Part shown: positions 52,222 to 61,309 of the stretch, one piece after another | How positions within the stretch are numbered: position 1 is the stretch's first letter | Layout: each line of letters opens with the position of its first letter | Notes under the pieces: model-generated | Told to the model about the DNA's origin: nothing | Database searches by the model: none | The model's input: only the letters and a program-made list of their open reading frames with translations | Position numbers and translations under genes: made by a program | Source of the DNA: Chitinophaga pinensis | Lineage (GTDB): Bacteria > Bacteroidota > Bacteroidia > Chitinophagales > CAMDFR01 | Length of the DNA stretch: 64,000 nt | Assembly (NCBI GenBank): GCA_945860705.1 | Contig: CAMART010000002.1 | Span: 1-64,000 of the forward strand | Direction: 5' to 3'

Positions 52222-52791
52222 ATGTATCCATTTCAAAAACTAATAATCATAACAGCACCAAGTGGCGCAGGTAAAACTAGTATCGTAAAAAAGCTAATGG
52301 ATACCGATTTGCCTTTAGGATTTTCAGTGTCTGCTTGTACTAGAAAACAGCGAGCTGGCGAAGAAAATGGAAAAGATTATTATTTTATCTCTACAGAAGA
52401 TTTTTTACATAAGATAGCCAATCATGAGTTTGCAGAATTTGAAGAAGTATATGCGGGTTCTTACTATGGCACTTTAAAAAGCGAAATAGAACGAATCTGG
52501 AAGGAAGATAAAGCAGTATTGTTTGATATAGATGTACAAGGGGCGCTGAGAATAAAAAATAATTTTGGAGAAAAAGCATTGACTATTTTTATAAAACCTC
52601 CATCATTTGATATACTTGTAGAAAGGCTCACACAGCGCAATACAGAAAGTGAAGAAAGCTTAAAAAAACGAATAGATAAAGCATCTCTAGAACTTACATT
52701 TGAAAACAAATTTGATGTAGTAATAGAAAACATAGTGCTTGAAGATGCTTTTATGGAGGCAAAAAATATTATAAATAAGTTTTTATTTTAA
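52222..52791 (+). CDS. gmk: Guanylate kinase
   Basis: Phosphorylates GMP to GDP. P-loop APSGAGKTS at about residues 12-20, then SVSACTRKQRAGEENGKDYY (GMP-binding loop), FAEFEEVYAGSYYGTLKSEI, and VLFDIDVQGALRIKN. The 189-residue length is normal. It forms the yicC-gmk group with yicC. Confidence 0.96.
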   Translation: MYPFQKLIIITAPSGAGKTSIVKKLMDTDLPLGFSVSACTRKQRAGEENGKDYYFISTEDFLHKIANHEFAEFEEVYAGSYYGTLKSEIERIWKEDKAVLFDIDVQGALRIKNNFGEKALTIFIKPPSFDILVERLTQRNTESEESLKKRIDKASLELTFENKFDVVIENIVLEDAFMEAKNIINKFLF

Positions 52792-52818
52792 AATAATATT
52801 TCTTATTTTTACTTTATC

Positions 52819-53205
52819 ATGATTGCTAAAATCACCACCGGAGTAAAAATAGTAGTAGAAACCAATTTTCAAGAAAAGGTATCCAATCCTCTTTTTGATC
52901 AGTATATTTTTGCATATAGAATCACCATAGAAAATTTTAATGAATTTCCGGTTCAGTTGATTAGTCGTCACTGGTATATTTTTGATTCTATAGCTGGCAA
53001 ACACGAAATAGAAGGAGAAGGTGTGGTAGGAGCAAAACCAGTATTGTTTCAAGACGCCAATTATCAATATATAAGTGGTTGCAATCTTAAGTCAGATTTT
53101 GGCACTATGCATGGTTATTATGTTTTTGAAAATATAAGAACATCCGAAACCTTTAAAGTAGAAATTCCTAGATTTCAGTTAGCTAGTTCATCTAAAACGA
53201 ACTAG
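52819..53205 (+). CDS. apaG: ApaG domain protein
   Basis: Fibronectin type III-like fold of the ApaG family, formerly tied to Co2+/Mg2+ efflux. Signatures: YRITIENFNEFPVQLISRHW, then the GxGxxG-like EIEGEGVVGAKPVL, and the C-terminal GCNLKSDFGTMHGYYVFEN. 128 residues. It lies 27 bases downstream of gmk and 15 bases before the DUF1294 gene, so the run is probably one operon. Biochemical role unknown. Confidence 0.93.
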   Translation: MIAKITTGVKIVVETNFQEKVSNPLFDQYIFAYRITIENFNEFPVQLISRHWYIFDSIAGKHEIEGEGVVGAKPVLFQDANYQYISGCNLKSDFGTMHGYYVFENIRTSETFKVEIPRFQLASSSKTN

Positions 53206-53220
53206 ATAACAAACCTATTT

Positions 53221-53520
53221 ATGATTAAATCATTTTTCATCTTTCTTTTAGTATTTAATATATATTCGTTTTTACTGATGTGCTATGACAAATGGCGCGC
53301 TAAGAATAATGAATGGAGAGTGTCAGAAAAAGTATTATTGCTTCATGCATTTTTTCTCGGAAGTATAGGCATCTTGCTAGGTATATATTCCCCACTCAAG
53401 CACAAAAGAAATGATTGGAAATTTTCAATAGGAGTTCCTATTATTATTTTATTACAGATAGCATCAGTGATATTATTTATTAAATATACACTACAAGCTG
53501 TAATCAATTTATTTTCATAA
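53221..53520 (+). CDS. DUF1294 small membrane protein
   Basis: A 99-residue protein with an N-terminal helix (about 4-20), the conserved MCYDKWRAKNNEWRVSEKVL and LGSIGILLGIYSPLKHKRND motifs, and a C-terminal helix pair (about 75-97). Matches DUF1294, of unknown function. Its end overlaps by 6 bases the 3' end of the convergent alpha/beta hydrolase gene, so no terminator separates them. Confidence 0.9.
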   Translation: MIKSFFIFLLVFNIYSFLLMCYDKWRAKNNEWRVSEKVLLLHAFFLGSIGILLGIYSPLKHKRNDWKFSIGVPIIILLQIASVILFIKYTLQAVINLFS

Positions 53521-54207
53521 ATTATAAAAATGAATAAGTTCCTCTCTTAGTAAGGTATAATCTATTTTTTCAAAAGGATGTTCAAGATTTTCAAATAATT
53601 TAAATTGTGCATTTTTTATTTTGTCTGCAACAAGTTTTGTTTCATCCATACTTACCATTTTATCAAGTGCGCCAACAGATATTATACATTCGCAGGTAAT
53701 TGATTCAAGAATATTATCTTTTAAAACAGGATTTTTACCTAAGGATAACATAAGTTGTGCAGTTTTAATACAAGTGTTTTTCCAAAAATCTTTTCCATGT
53801 CTATCACTCAGCATTTGAGCATAGTGTGGTACTTTATCTAGGATTTTTTCTGCATCTAGCATTTTACTTTCTTTGACAGATGACTCTTCATTCCAATCAA
53901 ACTTTGTTGCAAGAGTAAATATTTTATTTACAGCTTCAGGATACAAGCTAGCTAGCAAAAGAGCTACATATCCTCCCATACTATATCCAAATATATTTAT
54001 TGGAGTTGTGATATTTTCTTTTGATAGAAATTCTTGTATGTCATTTACAAATAATTCAATTGACAAATCTTCATCTATATTTGATTTTTTGCCATGCCCA
54101 GAAAAATCTAATGTGTATACATTAAAATCTTTTTTGAGAATATTGCTTAGAGGAAGTAATTGATTTGAAGACCCAAGTGCACCATGAAGTATGAGTAAAG
54201 AGTTCAT
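53515..54207 (-). CDS. Alpha/beta hydrolase
   Basis: A 230-residue alpha/beta-hydrolase. The nucleophile motif GYSMGG (about residues 73-78, Ser at GYSMGGY) and the HGALGSSNQ oxyanion segment near the N-terminus are present; the acid is probably the Asp in SVGALDKMV and the His is in ENLEHPFEK. Related to BioH/MenH-type enzymes in fold, but the specific substrate is unknown. It is 14 bases downstream of recJ on the same strand. Confidence 0.88.
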   Translation of the reverse strand: MNSLLILHGALGSSNQLLPLSNILKKDFNVYTLDFSGHGKKSNIDEDLSIELFVNDIQEFLSKENITTPINIFGYSMGGYVALLLASLYPEAVNKIFTLATKFDWNEESSVKESKMLDAEKILDKVPHYAQMLSDRHGKDFWKNTCIKTAQLMLSLGKNPVLKDNILESITCECIISVGALDKMVSMDETKLVADKIKNAQFKLFENLEHPFEKIDYTLLREELIHFYNL

Positions 54208-54221
54208 TTTTTAATAAAAAA

Positions 54222-55901
54222 TTATTTGATATCTTTTACCAATAACTGTAAGTATAGTTTGTCTCTCCAAAGATTTTCATCAATGATATAGCACATATCA
54301 AAAGCACCTTTGGTAACTCGTTCCATATGTTGAGCCATTCCAAAACCTATACCTTTGAGTTTTCCTTGACCTTTTTTAGTTACTAAAAGTTGAAGATGGT
54401 CTGTACCACCTATTTTACTTTGGCCAGTGTCCAATACTTCAGAGGTTCTGAAAACTGGGCGCATATTATTAGGTCCAAATGGAGCAAATTGTTTCAGAAT
54501 ATTATAAAATTTTTCATTTATCTCACTGAATTCGATATCTGCATCTACATTGATTTCTGGAGTAAGTAGTTCATCCAATAGATTTTCTTGAACATACTCT
54601 TCAAATTTTTCAGAAAATTTTGGAAAGTTTTCTGGCAACATCGTTAATCCCGCAGCATATGTATGTCCACCAAATTTATCTAAGTATTCGCTACATGCTT
54701 CTATAGCATTATATATATCAAATCCTGCAATAGATCTAGCAGAACCAGTAAGCAATCCGTTTGATTCGGTAAGTATCACCGTAGGTCTATAATAGCTGTC
54801 TATAAGTCTACTCGCCACTATTCCTACTACTCCTTTATGCCATTCAGGATTGAAAAGTACAGTAGATTTTCTATTAATATGAGTTTCGCTATTTTCTATC
54901 ATTTCTAGAGCTTCTCTAGTCATGACCATATCTACTTGTTTTCTATCTAGATTATTTTTGTTGAGTTTTTCAGCTTGGTTAAAAGCAGATTCACCTACCA
55001 ATAATTTCACAGCATTTTTACCATCTTCCATTCTACCTGCAGCATTGATTCTAGGTGCAAGTTTAAAAACTATATCGTCTATAGCTATATATCCTTTTAC
55101 AGAAGCACTTTCTATAAGTTGTTTGAGACCAACAGATGGGTTTTCATTGAGTATTTTTAATCCAAAATAGGCCAAAACTCTATTCTCCCCAGTGATAGGA
55201 ACAATATCTGCCGCTATACTTACAGCCACTATATCTAGCATCGAGTAAAGCCTTTCAGATTCGTCATGATATTTTTGACAATATGCTTGAAGCAATTTAA
55301 ATCCTACTCCACAGCCACTTAATTCTTTATAAGGATAATTGCAGTCTTCTCTTTTTGGGTCAAGAATAGCATATGCATTGGGCAATTCTCCGCCTGGTCT
55401 ATGGTGGTCGCATATCACAAAATCAATCCCACGTTCATTTGCATAATCTATTTGTTCGTTGGCTTTCACTCCACAATCCAAACAGATGATTAAAGAAAAA
55501 TTGTTTTCTTTTGCATAATCAATTCCTATAAATGAAACTCCATAGCCTTCTGTGTATCTATCAGGTATATAATACTCTATATGTGGGTACATGGGTTTGA
55601 AAAAGGCATAAATCAGTGCCACAGAAGTGGTGCCATCTACATCGTAGTCGCCATATACCAGTATTTTTTCTTTATTTGTAAGTGCTTTTGCTATTCTTTC
55701 TACAGCTTTATCCATGTCTTTCATCAAAAATGGATCGTGTAGATGACTCAATTGTGGTCTGAAAAAACGATGAGCATCTTCGTAGGTCTCAATACCACGT
55801 TTTACCAACAACTCACAAAATACAGGATGTATTTTCAGTTGTTGTTGTAGCAAATTTACTTTTGCTATATCAGTTGTGGTCTTGGTCCAGCGTTTGGTCA
55901 T
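54222..55901 (-). CDS. recJ: Single-stranded-DNA-specific exonuclease RecJ
   Basis: 5'-3' ssDNA exonuclease of recombination and repair. DHH-family metal motifs are DYDVDG at residues 85-90, CLDCG at about 140-144 and DHH at 165-167; the DHHA1 motif NAAGRMEDG follows in the middle and the OB-fold domain is at the C-terminus. 559 residues. The start directly adjoins the subtilase stop with zero gap, so the two are translated from one message. Confidence 0.95.
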   Translation of the reverse strand: MTKRWTKTTTDIAKVNLLQQQLKIHPVFCELLVKRGIETYEDAHRFFRPQLSHLHDPFLMKDMDKAVERIAKALTNKEKILVYGDYDVDGTTSVALIYAFFKPMYPHIEYYIPDRYTEGYGVSFIGIDYAKENNFSLIICLDCGVKANEQIDYANERGIDFVICDHHRPGGELPNAYAILDPKREDCNYPYKELSGCGVGFKLLQAYCQKYHDESERLYSMLDIVAVSIAADIVPITGENRVLAYFGLKILNENPSVGLKQLIESASVKGYIAIDDIVFKLAPRINAAGRMEDGKNAVKLLVGESAFNQAEKLNKNNLDRKQVDMVMTREALEMIENSETHINRKSTVLFNPEWHKGVVGIVASRLIDSYYRPTVILTESNGLLTGSARSIAGFDIYNAIEACSEYLDKFGGHTYAAGLTMLPENFPKFSEKFEEYVQENLLDELLTPEINVDADIEFSEINEKFYNILKQFAPFGPNNMRPVFRTSEVLDTGQSKIGGTDHLQLLVTKKGQGKLKGIGFGMAQHMERVTKGAFDMCYIIDENLWRDKLYLQLLVKDIK

Positions 55902-58010
55902 TTAATATTTTACTATCTTAAAAGTCTTTAACAACGATTTTTCGTCATTAAAAGATAGTAAATATATACCATTTGAAAGATTTGATATGTCTATTTTTTC
56001 ATTTAAGTTCTGTGAAACTATGAAAGGCTTATGATTGCTCAAAAGTTTTTTGCCTTGAATATCAAATATTTCGAAATTAATTAAAGAGGAATAATTCGTT
56101 TCTATTGAAAAATAAATTTCAGTATTTGATGCGTTATTTAATAATTGAATATTGCTATTTTCTTTTGAGGTAAATATTCCTGTATGGTTTTCTACTACTA
56201 CTGATTGGCTTATTATACAACCATTTCCGTCTTTTATATATACAGTATATGAACCAATGCCTAATCCTAAAAACAAATTGGTACTCACATAAGTAGTTCC
56301 ATCAATACTATAAGTAATAGGAGCACTACCTCCTACACCAGTTACATATATATTTCCAGAGGTACTTCCATTGACATGTTGCACTTTTAAAGAATCAAAA
56401 AGTAGTTCATTCGGTTCAGTGATAGTATAGGTTTTAATTCTAGTACAGCCAACACTATCTGTGATGGTGACTCTATAAGTACCTGCTTGCAGATTATTTA
56501 TTGTGTTTGTATTTGCTCCATTGCTCCAGTTATAGGTAAGCGAAATATTAGCAGGTGAAATAGTTACGTTTACAGAACCAGAGCTATCGCTATTACACAA
56601 CACATTTTGACTAGATGCTGAAATACTTCCATTGCATTCGGTACAATCAAATTGATTGTTCATTTCCAACAAAGCATTATATAAATTTAATTTTCCACCT
56701 GTTACACTCTTGCCTACTAGTTCAGGTACAGCAGAAGTCCCATCTAGAATATATTTTTTTAATAAAGAAACTGCGCTATCTGGATAGTTGTCGTACAAAT
56801 CTAAAAATTTAGGACAAGCATATGACATCAAAAAAGCTACAGCACCTGCTATCATTGGGCTAGAAAATGAGGTGCCACTAGATGCTGCATATCCTTCAGG
56901 TCCAATACATGAAAGTATATTTGTGCCAGGTGCGCCTAAGTCTATCGAAGTATTTCCATATGCAGATGAAATATTATGTTGGTTGAGTCCAGTAGTATTA
57001 GTTACGCTTACTAAAAAATTACTTATACATGTAGTAGGCATATCACCTACTATATCTACATCTTGATTTCTATTGGCAGTAGCTGCCACACTAAGTATTC
57101 CATATTTTCCCATACTATCATACATAGCGCACCAAATAGGAAAGTCTGAAGCCATTGCATCATTTATTCCAAAAGAAGAATTGCTAGCAACAATATATGC
57201 ACCTTTAGTACCACTCGTGAGATTGTAAAGTTTTCGCATATCTACTATATAAGCATATGCTTCTATTGCTTGAGATTCTACAGCTTGAGTGTAAATAGGT
57301 AAAATTTTTACCCCATTACAAATGCCAGCTATCCCTTTATTATTATGTTTTGCACCTATAATACCAGCTACTTGAGTAGCGTGTGCCCCATTACTTTGGT
57401 TTACATCATCATTATTTAAAAGGGCATTCCATCCATTAAAATCATCTATATATCCATTTGCATCATCATCTATTCCATTGAGTGGTATTTCGTCATAGTT
57501 TTTAAAATAACTCATATCACTATGGTTCAAATCAAATTTAGTATCAGCTACTGCTACTACTATGGTATCTCCGTATCGTGTAATATTTGTTGTGCTACTA
57601 TCCCAAGCTAGTTGTGCATCTATATCTACACCTGTAGTATAGCCATATTGTCCAGTATTATTCATATACCATTGATTGGTATAATATGAATCTATTGGAG
57701 TATAACCTCTATACTCAAATCTATGATTATATTGAATCGCTTTGAAAGCTGTGTTTGAACTGTTTTTGTCATAAAATATTTTTGCGTTTTCATCATTATT
57801 AAATGTGAAAAGAAAAATATTCATGCTTTCAGAAATAGTAGTAACATTTATATCTTGATTATTTACTAGTAGTTCTGGGTCTTGAGCTCTATCTAATAAT
57901 ACTATTAATTCATTATAGATAGTGTAGTTGTTTTTTTGTGCAAAAGAATTACTTACTATAAAAATATATAGCAGGCCAAAAATAAAATGAATTGTATTGC
58001 TTCTTCTCAT
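55902..58010 (-). CDS. Secreted subtilase (S8) with SprB repeats and T9SS sorting domain
   Basis: Extracellular serine protease. Signal peptide ends near residue 25 (NSFAQ). The S8 triad is Asp156 (AVADTKFDLNH), His210 (GAHATQVAG) and Ser381 (GTSFSSPM). After the catalytic domain are two SprB-type repeats (about residues 455-550 and 555-620; for example TYNWSNGANTNTINNLQAGT and GSYTVYIKDGNGC), then a T9SS sorting domain without the usual YPNP start but ending LLKTFKIVKY. 702 residues, catalytically intact. Its stop abuts the recJ start. Confidence 0.92.
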   Translation of the reverse strand: MRRSNTIHFIFGLLYIFIVSNSFAQKNNYTIYNELIVLLDRAQDPELLVNNQDINVTTISESMNIFLFTFNNDENAKIFYDKNSSNTAFKAIQYNHRFEYRGYTPIDSYYTNQWYMNNTGQYGYTTGVDIDAQLAWDSSTTNITRYGDTIVVAVADTKFDLNHSDMSYFKNYDEIPLNGIDDDANGYIDDFNGWNALLNNDDVNQSNGAHATQVAGIIGAKHNNKGIAGICNGVKILPIYTQAVESQAIEAYAYIVDMRKLYNLTSGTKGAYIVASNSSFGINDAMASDFPIWCAMYDSMGKYGILSVAATANRNQDVDIVGDMPTTCISNFLVSVTNTTGLNQHNISSAYGNTSIDLGAPGTNILSCIGPEGYAASSGTSFSSPMIAGAVAFLMSYACPKFLDLYDNYPDSAVSLLKKYILDGTSAVPELVGKSVTGGKLNLYNALLEMNNQFDCTECNGSISASSQNVLCNSDSSGSVNVTISPANISLTYNWSNGANTNTINNLQAGTYRVTITDSVGCTRIKTYTITEPNELLFDSLKVQHVNGSTSGNIYVTGVGGSAPITYSIDGTTYVSTNLFLGLGIGSYTVYIKDGNGCIISQSVVVENHTGIFTSKENSNIQLLNNASNTEIYFSIETNYSSLINFEIFDIQGKKLLSNHKPFIVSQNLNEKIDISNLSNGIYLLSFNDEKSLLKTFKIVKY

Positions 58011-58047
58011 GCTTTTGCTTTCAAAGCTTCATTTATATATGACGCTT

Positions 58048-59400
58048 TTATAAATTGTTTTGTTGCATCCAATTTTTTACAAACTGTACAGTAAACTCAC
58101 TATCCCATTTACTTTCTAAGTCTTTTTCTTTAAATAAATCAGCAAAAAGTCTGTTTTGCATATAGCCAGTGTCTAACGCTGTTTTATATGAAATATTGCT
58201 GAATGAAACTAAATTATATAATGGTGTAAATTCATCGCCCATTTTTTCGTGCAAATATTTTTCTATTTTTTTTCTAAAAATAAATTGTGGGTCGGCAACT
58301 AAGTCACGCATTTCTATAAAATTATTTAAAGCCAATTCTGCTATAGCATCACCATTTGGTTTTCTAAGATTTTGATAGGTATCCAATATTTTTGACCAAT
58401 CCGACTCACCACTTTCGAGCAAATCATCCAATACTCTCACATCTTCAAATCCACTATTCATACCTTGTCCATAAAATGGAACAATAGCATGACTAGCATC
58501 ACCGATCAATGCCGTTTTGCCATTTATCCAAGGGAAACATCTTACCGTCACTAAATTTGAAATAGGATTGCTTAAAAAATCTTCAATCATATTTGGCATT
58601 AATGCTACAGCATCAGCAAAATGTTTTTGCATATACTCGCTTACTTGTTCTGGAGTTTTTATATCATGGATATGGTCTGCGCCTTCGTGTGGTACAAAAA
58701 GCGTACAGGTAAAACTCCCATCAAAATTGGGTAATGCTATCATCATAAAATGACCTCGAGGCCAAATATGTAAAGCATTTTTTTCTATTAAATATTCGCC
58801 ATTTGGTCCAGCAGGAATTGTAAGTTCTTTGTATACATGAGGTAAGTGGTCTTGCGAATAATTAAATCTGGGCATTTTTTGCATACCATAACGAACTCTC
58901 GAATAGGCACCATCTGCACCAAATATCACATCAGAACTTACCTCATAGGTTTCATCTTGCTCAGTATCATTCATGAGCAAATGGTTTCTTTTCATATCTA
59001 GTTTTACTAGTTTTTGATTAAATCTAAAAGAAACTTCTTCGTGTTTTTCTGCTTCAGTCATCAATACTTTATTGAGCTCACCTCTACTTACAGAGTAGAT
59101 AGCTTCGCCTTCTTTACCATATGGTTGGTAAACTTGTGAGCCATCAGCATTATGTATTTGTCTGCCATACATAGGAGTAGCTATCTTGCGTATTTCATCG
59201 CCTACACCTACTTTGTCTAGTGCCGTCCAGCCACGTGTACTGAGTGCTAGATTGATAGAGCGTCCTCCATATAGTGCAGAGCTACGCATGTCTGGTCTTT
59301 GTTCGTATACGGCTACTTGATGTTTTCTTTTAGCTAGGTATAAGGCCAATAGTGAACCTACTAAACCAGAACCGATGATGCTTATATTATTTTTTGACAT
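58048..59400 (-). CDS. kmo: Kynurenine 3-monooxygenase
   Basis: FAD/NADPH hydroxylase converting kynurenine to 3-hydroxykynurenine. The FAD motif GSGLVGSLLALYLAKR starts at about residue 9; GGRSINLALSTRGWTALDKV, a kmo-specific segment, follows near 45. VRCFPWINGKTALIGDASHA and GQGMNSGFEDV are the second FAD motif; the C-terminal membrane-association helix common in eukaryotes is absent. 450 residues. It lies between a lipoprotein gene and the subtilase on the same strand and works in the same pathway as nbaC at 45.7 kb. Confidence 0.95.
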   Translation of the reverse strand: MSKNNISIIGSGLVGSLLALYLAKRKHQVAVYEQRPDMRSSALYGGRSINLALSTRGWTALDKVGVGDEIRKIATPMYGRQIHNADGSQVYQPYGKEGEAIYSVSRGELNKVLMTEAEKHEEVSFRFNQKLVKLDMKRNHLLMNDTEQDETYEVSSDVIFGADGAYSRVRYGMQKMPRFNYSQDHLPHVYKELTIPAGPNGEYLIEKNALHIWPRGHFMMIALPNFDGSFTCTLFVPHEGADHIHDIKTPEQVSEYMQKHFADAVALMPNMIEDFLSNPISNLVTVRCFPWINGKTALIGDASHAIVPFYGQGMNSGFEDVRVLDDLLESGESDWSKILDTYQNLRKPNGDAIAELALNNFIEMRDLVADPQFIFRKKIEKYLHEKMGDEFTPLYNLVSFSNISYKTALDTGYMQNRLFADLFKEKDLESKWDSEFTVQFVKNWMQQNNL

Positions 59401-59448
59401 AGTATTATAACTTAAAGCAAAGCTAAAGGTTTATTTTTAAATTAGTTT

Positions 59449-60384
59449 TTACCAATAAGAAATCACTGCATTGCCACTACTGCCACCTGTAAGAGTCCAA
59501 TCTAGTTTGAATCCATAAGCACAACCACTACTAACTTGAGTGCCACTCGAATTGACACCAAAAGTAGCTGTAAATGTAAAGTCGTCAGTCACATGTTTGT
59601 AAATGCCCTGAGTTGGTCTCCACCAGCCACAAGTAGTATTTGATTTCCATGCTTGTTGCATTTCTGTAGTAAATGATTTTCCAAAACGATTGACTCCCCA
59701 TGAGTCTAGCACTTTGCCAGCTACAGTTGTATCTCCATTTACGGTCACATATATCTGTGAGCTACTAGGAATAAAACCATACTCACAAGTACGGGCAGAA
59801 AGCCATTGAGCTGTTTGGCCATTGTCAAAAGTCACATCCATATCATTGCATCTTTCTCTTAAAAGTATAGTATTTGTGCCTAATAAGACTCCAAGCCAAT
59901 TTATACCATTTACATCTGTAAGTATTTTCACACCATTAAAAGTAAGATATCGGTTTCCTAAGTCTACAAATGTTACTTTATAATTAGTGTAAGTCAATCT
60001 GAGTTGCGCTCCGGCATCGCTCCAATGAGCTCCATTGGTAAGTTCTACTTTTATTTGACCACTTCTTTTTCTGTTAGGATTTGGGCATATAGTAGTTCCA
60101 TCAAAATTGATATATAATGTGGGTATAGGATCATGAAGTTCTGATGTATCATAAGTAGCTCCACATATCTCCGTAGCGAGAGTACCAGTGTTTTTGCCAA
60201 ATACAGGAATCCCTTGTATATAATTGTTTATCTCATTATTATTTGCATCATATTCGCCTTTGATATTGGAGGCATCTTCATTGTGCTGTTTAGCATTTGG
60301 GTCTGCAATAGTGTTTTTATCTTTGATACATGAGTTTAGCAAGAGTATACTTATAAGGGTACTTGCAAAAATTAACTTTTTCAT
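59449..60384 (-). CDS. Lipoprotein, paralogue of the 44813 gene product
   Basis: Signal peptide with lipobox (LISILLLNSC) then an Asn/Asp-rich segment and a beta-rich domain. The LYINFDGTTICPNPNRKRSG and TNGAHWSDAG segments match those of the lipoprotein at 44813-45637. Several cysteines (EICG, CNDMD, RTCEYG, TTCGWW, SGCAYG) may form disulphides. No recognised domain name. It is 90 bases downstream of the TPR gene and 48 upstream of kmo. Confidence 0.78.
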   Translation of the reverse strand: MKKLIFASTLISILLLNSCIKDKNTIADPNAKQHNEDASNIKGEYDANNNEINNYIQGIPVFGKNTGTLATEICGATYDTSELHDPIPTLYINFDGTTICPNPNRKRSGQIKVELTNGAHWSDAGAQLRLTYTNYKVTFVDLGNRYLTFNGVKILTDVNGINWLGVLLGTNTILLRERCNDMDVTFDNGQTAQWLSARTCEYGFIPSSSQIYVTVNGDTTVAGKVLDSWGVNRFGKSFTTEMQQAWKSNTTCGWWRPTQGIYKHVTDDFTFTATFGVNSSGTQVSSGCAYGFKLDWTLTGGSSGNAVISYW

Positions 60385-60474
60385 ATTATAGATTTTATGG
60401 TATTATGTAAAAACGTATTTGATTATAAAAATAGTATTTTTTTGGTTTATAAATATACAAAATTATTAATTCAT

Positions 60475-61308
60475 TTATTCAAAATTAGCTTTCCATCTTT
60501 CTATTCGCTCTTTATCATTGGCTTTTAGCCAGATGTCTGTATGAAGTAGCTCATAGGTTTTTTGAAAATAGGTTTTTGATTTCTCTAATTCATTTTTTAC
60601 TAAATAATTTTCTGCTAGTTCTTCATAGATATATCCATCATCAGCATAGCCTTCTATTTCATGCAATATAAACAATGCTTCATCATGTTTTTGCATCATA
60701 CGTTTGCATTTGGCAATACTATATTTTGCTATTCGTGCATTTGCATCTCTTTGTTTATCTATATTCCAGAATAGGCATTTATGAAATAACGCTGTTGCTT
60801 TTTCGTAGTTTTTCATATCAAAATAGGTCCAGCCTGTATTGTTGTATAATGAGCCTAACCAATTTTTTGCACGTTCTTCTTTCGCTTTTTCAGCCGTGTC
60901 TATAGCTTTTTCGTTCCATGCTAGAGATACTTCATCAGTATTAGCTATGCCTAACATATGCAGTGCATCTACCTGATAGAAATCTAGTCCATTTTTATTT
61001 GCAATATCTGAAGCTTTTTCAAACATTTTTATTGCATCTGTTTTTTCATTATTTGAATTATAGAGTCTACCTTTTTCTAAAAAATATCGAGTAGCAATTT
61101 GAGGTTTGTTTTGAATTAAATCATTTTCTATTTCAGACAATAAGAGATGTCCGTCTTCAAATTTTCTTTGTAGACCAAGCGTTCTAGCTATTTGTGTTTT
61201 TAATTCAGCAATATAATTCTTGTCTTGAGCACTAGTTAAAATTTCTCTAAATTTTTCTTCTGTAGCTTTAGGGTCACTATAGTTCCAGAGTGCATCAAAA
61301 TCTTGCAT
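60475..61308 (-). CDS. Tetratricopeptide-repeat protein
   Basis: Cytoplasmic, no signal peptide; 277 residues of helix pairs with TPR pattern, for example AIKMFEKASDIANKNG, LGSLYNNTGWTYFDMKNYEK followed by ATALFHKCL, and YEELAENYLVKNELEKSKTY. About five to six TPR units, no enzyme domain. It begins 1 base after the aldehyde dehydrogenase stop, implying translational coupling. Probably a protein-interaction scaffold; partner unknown. Confidence 0.85.
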   Translation of the reverse strand: MQDFDALWNYSDPKATEEKFREILTSAQDKNYIAELKTQIARTLGLQRKFEDGHLLLSEIENDLIQNKPQIATRYFLEKGRLYNSNNEKTDAIKMFEKASDIANKNGLDFYQVDALHMLGIANTDEVSLAWNEKAIDTAEKAKEERAKNWLGSLYNNTGWTYFDMKNYEKATALFHKCLFWNIDKQRDANARIAKYSIAKCKRMMQKHDEALFILHEIEGYADDGYIYEELAENYLVKNELEKSKTYFQKTYELLHTDIWLKANDKERIERWKANFE

Positions 61309-61309
61309 T

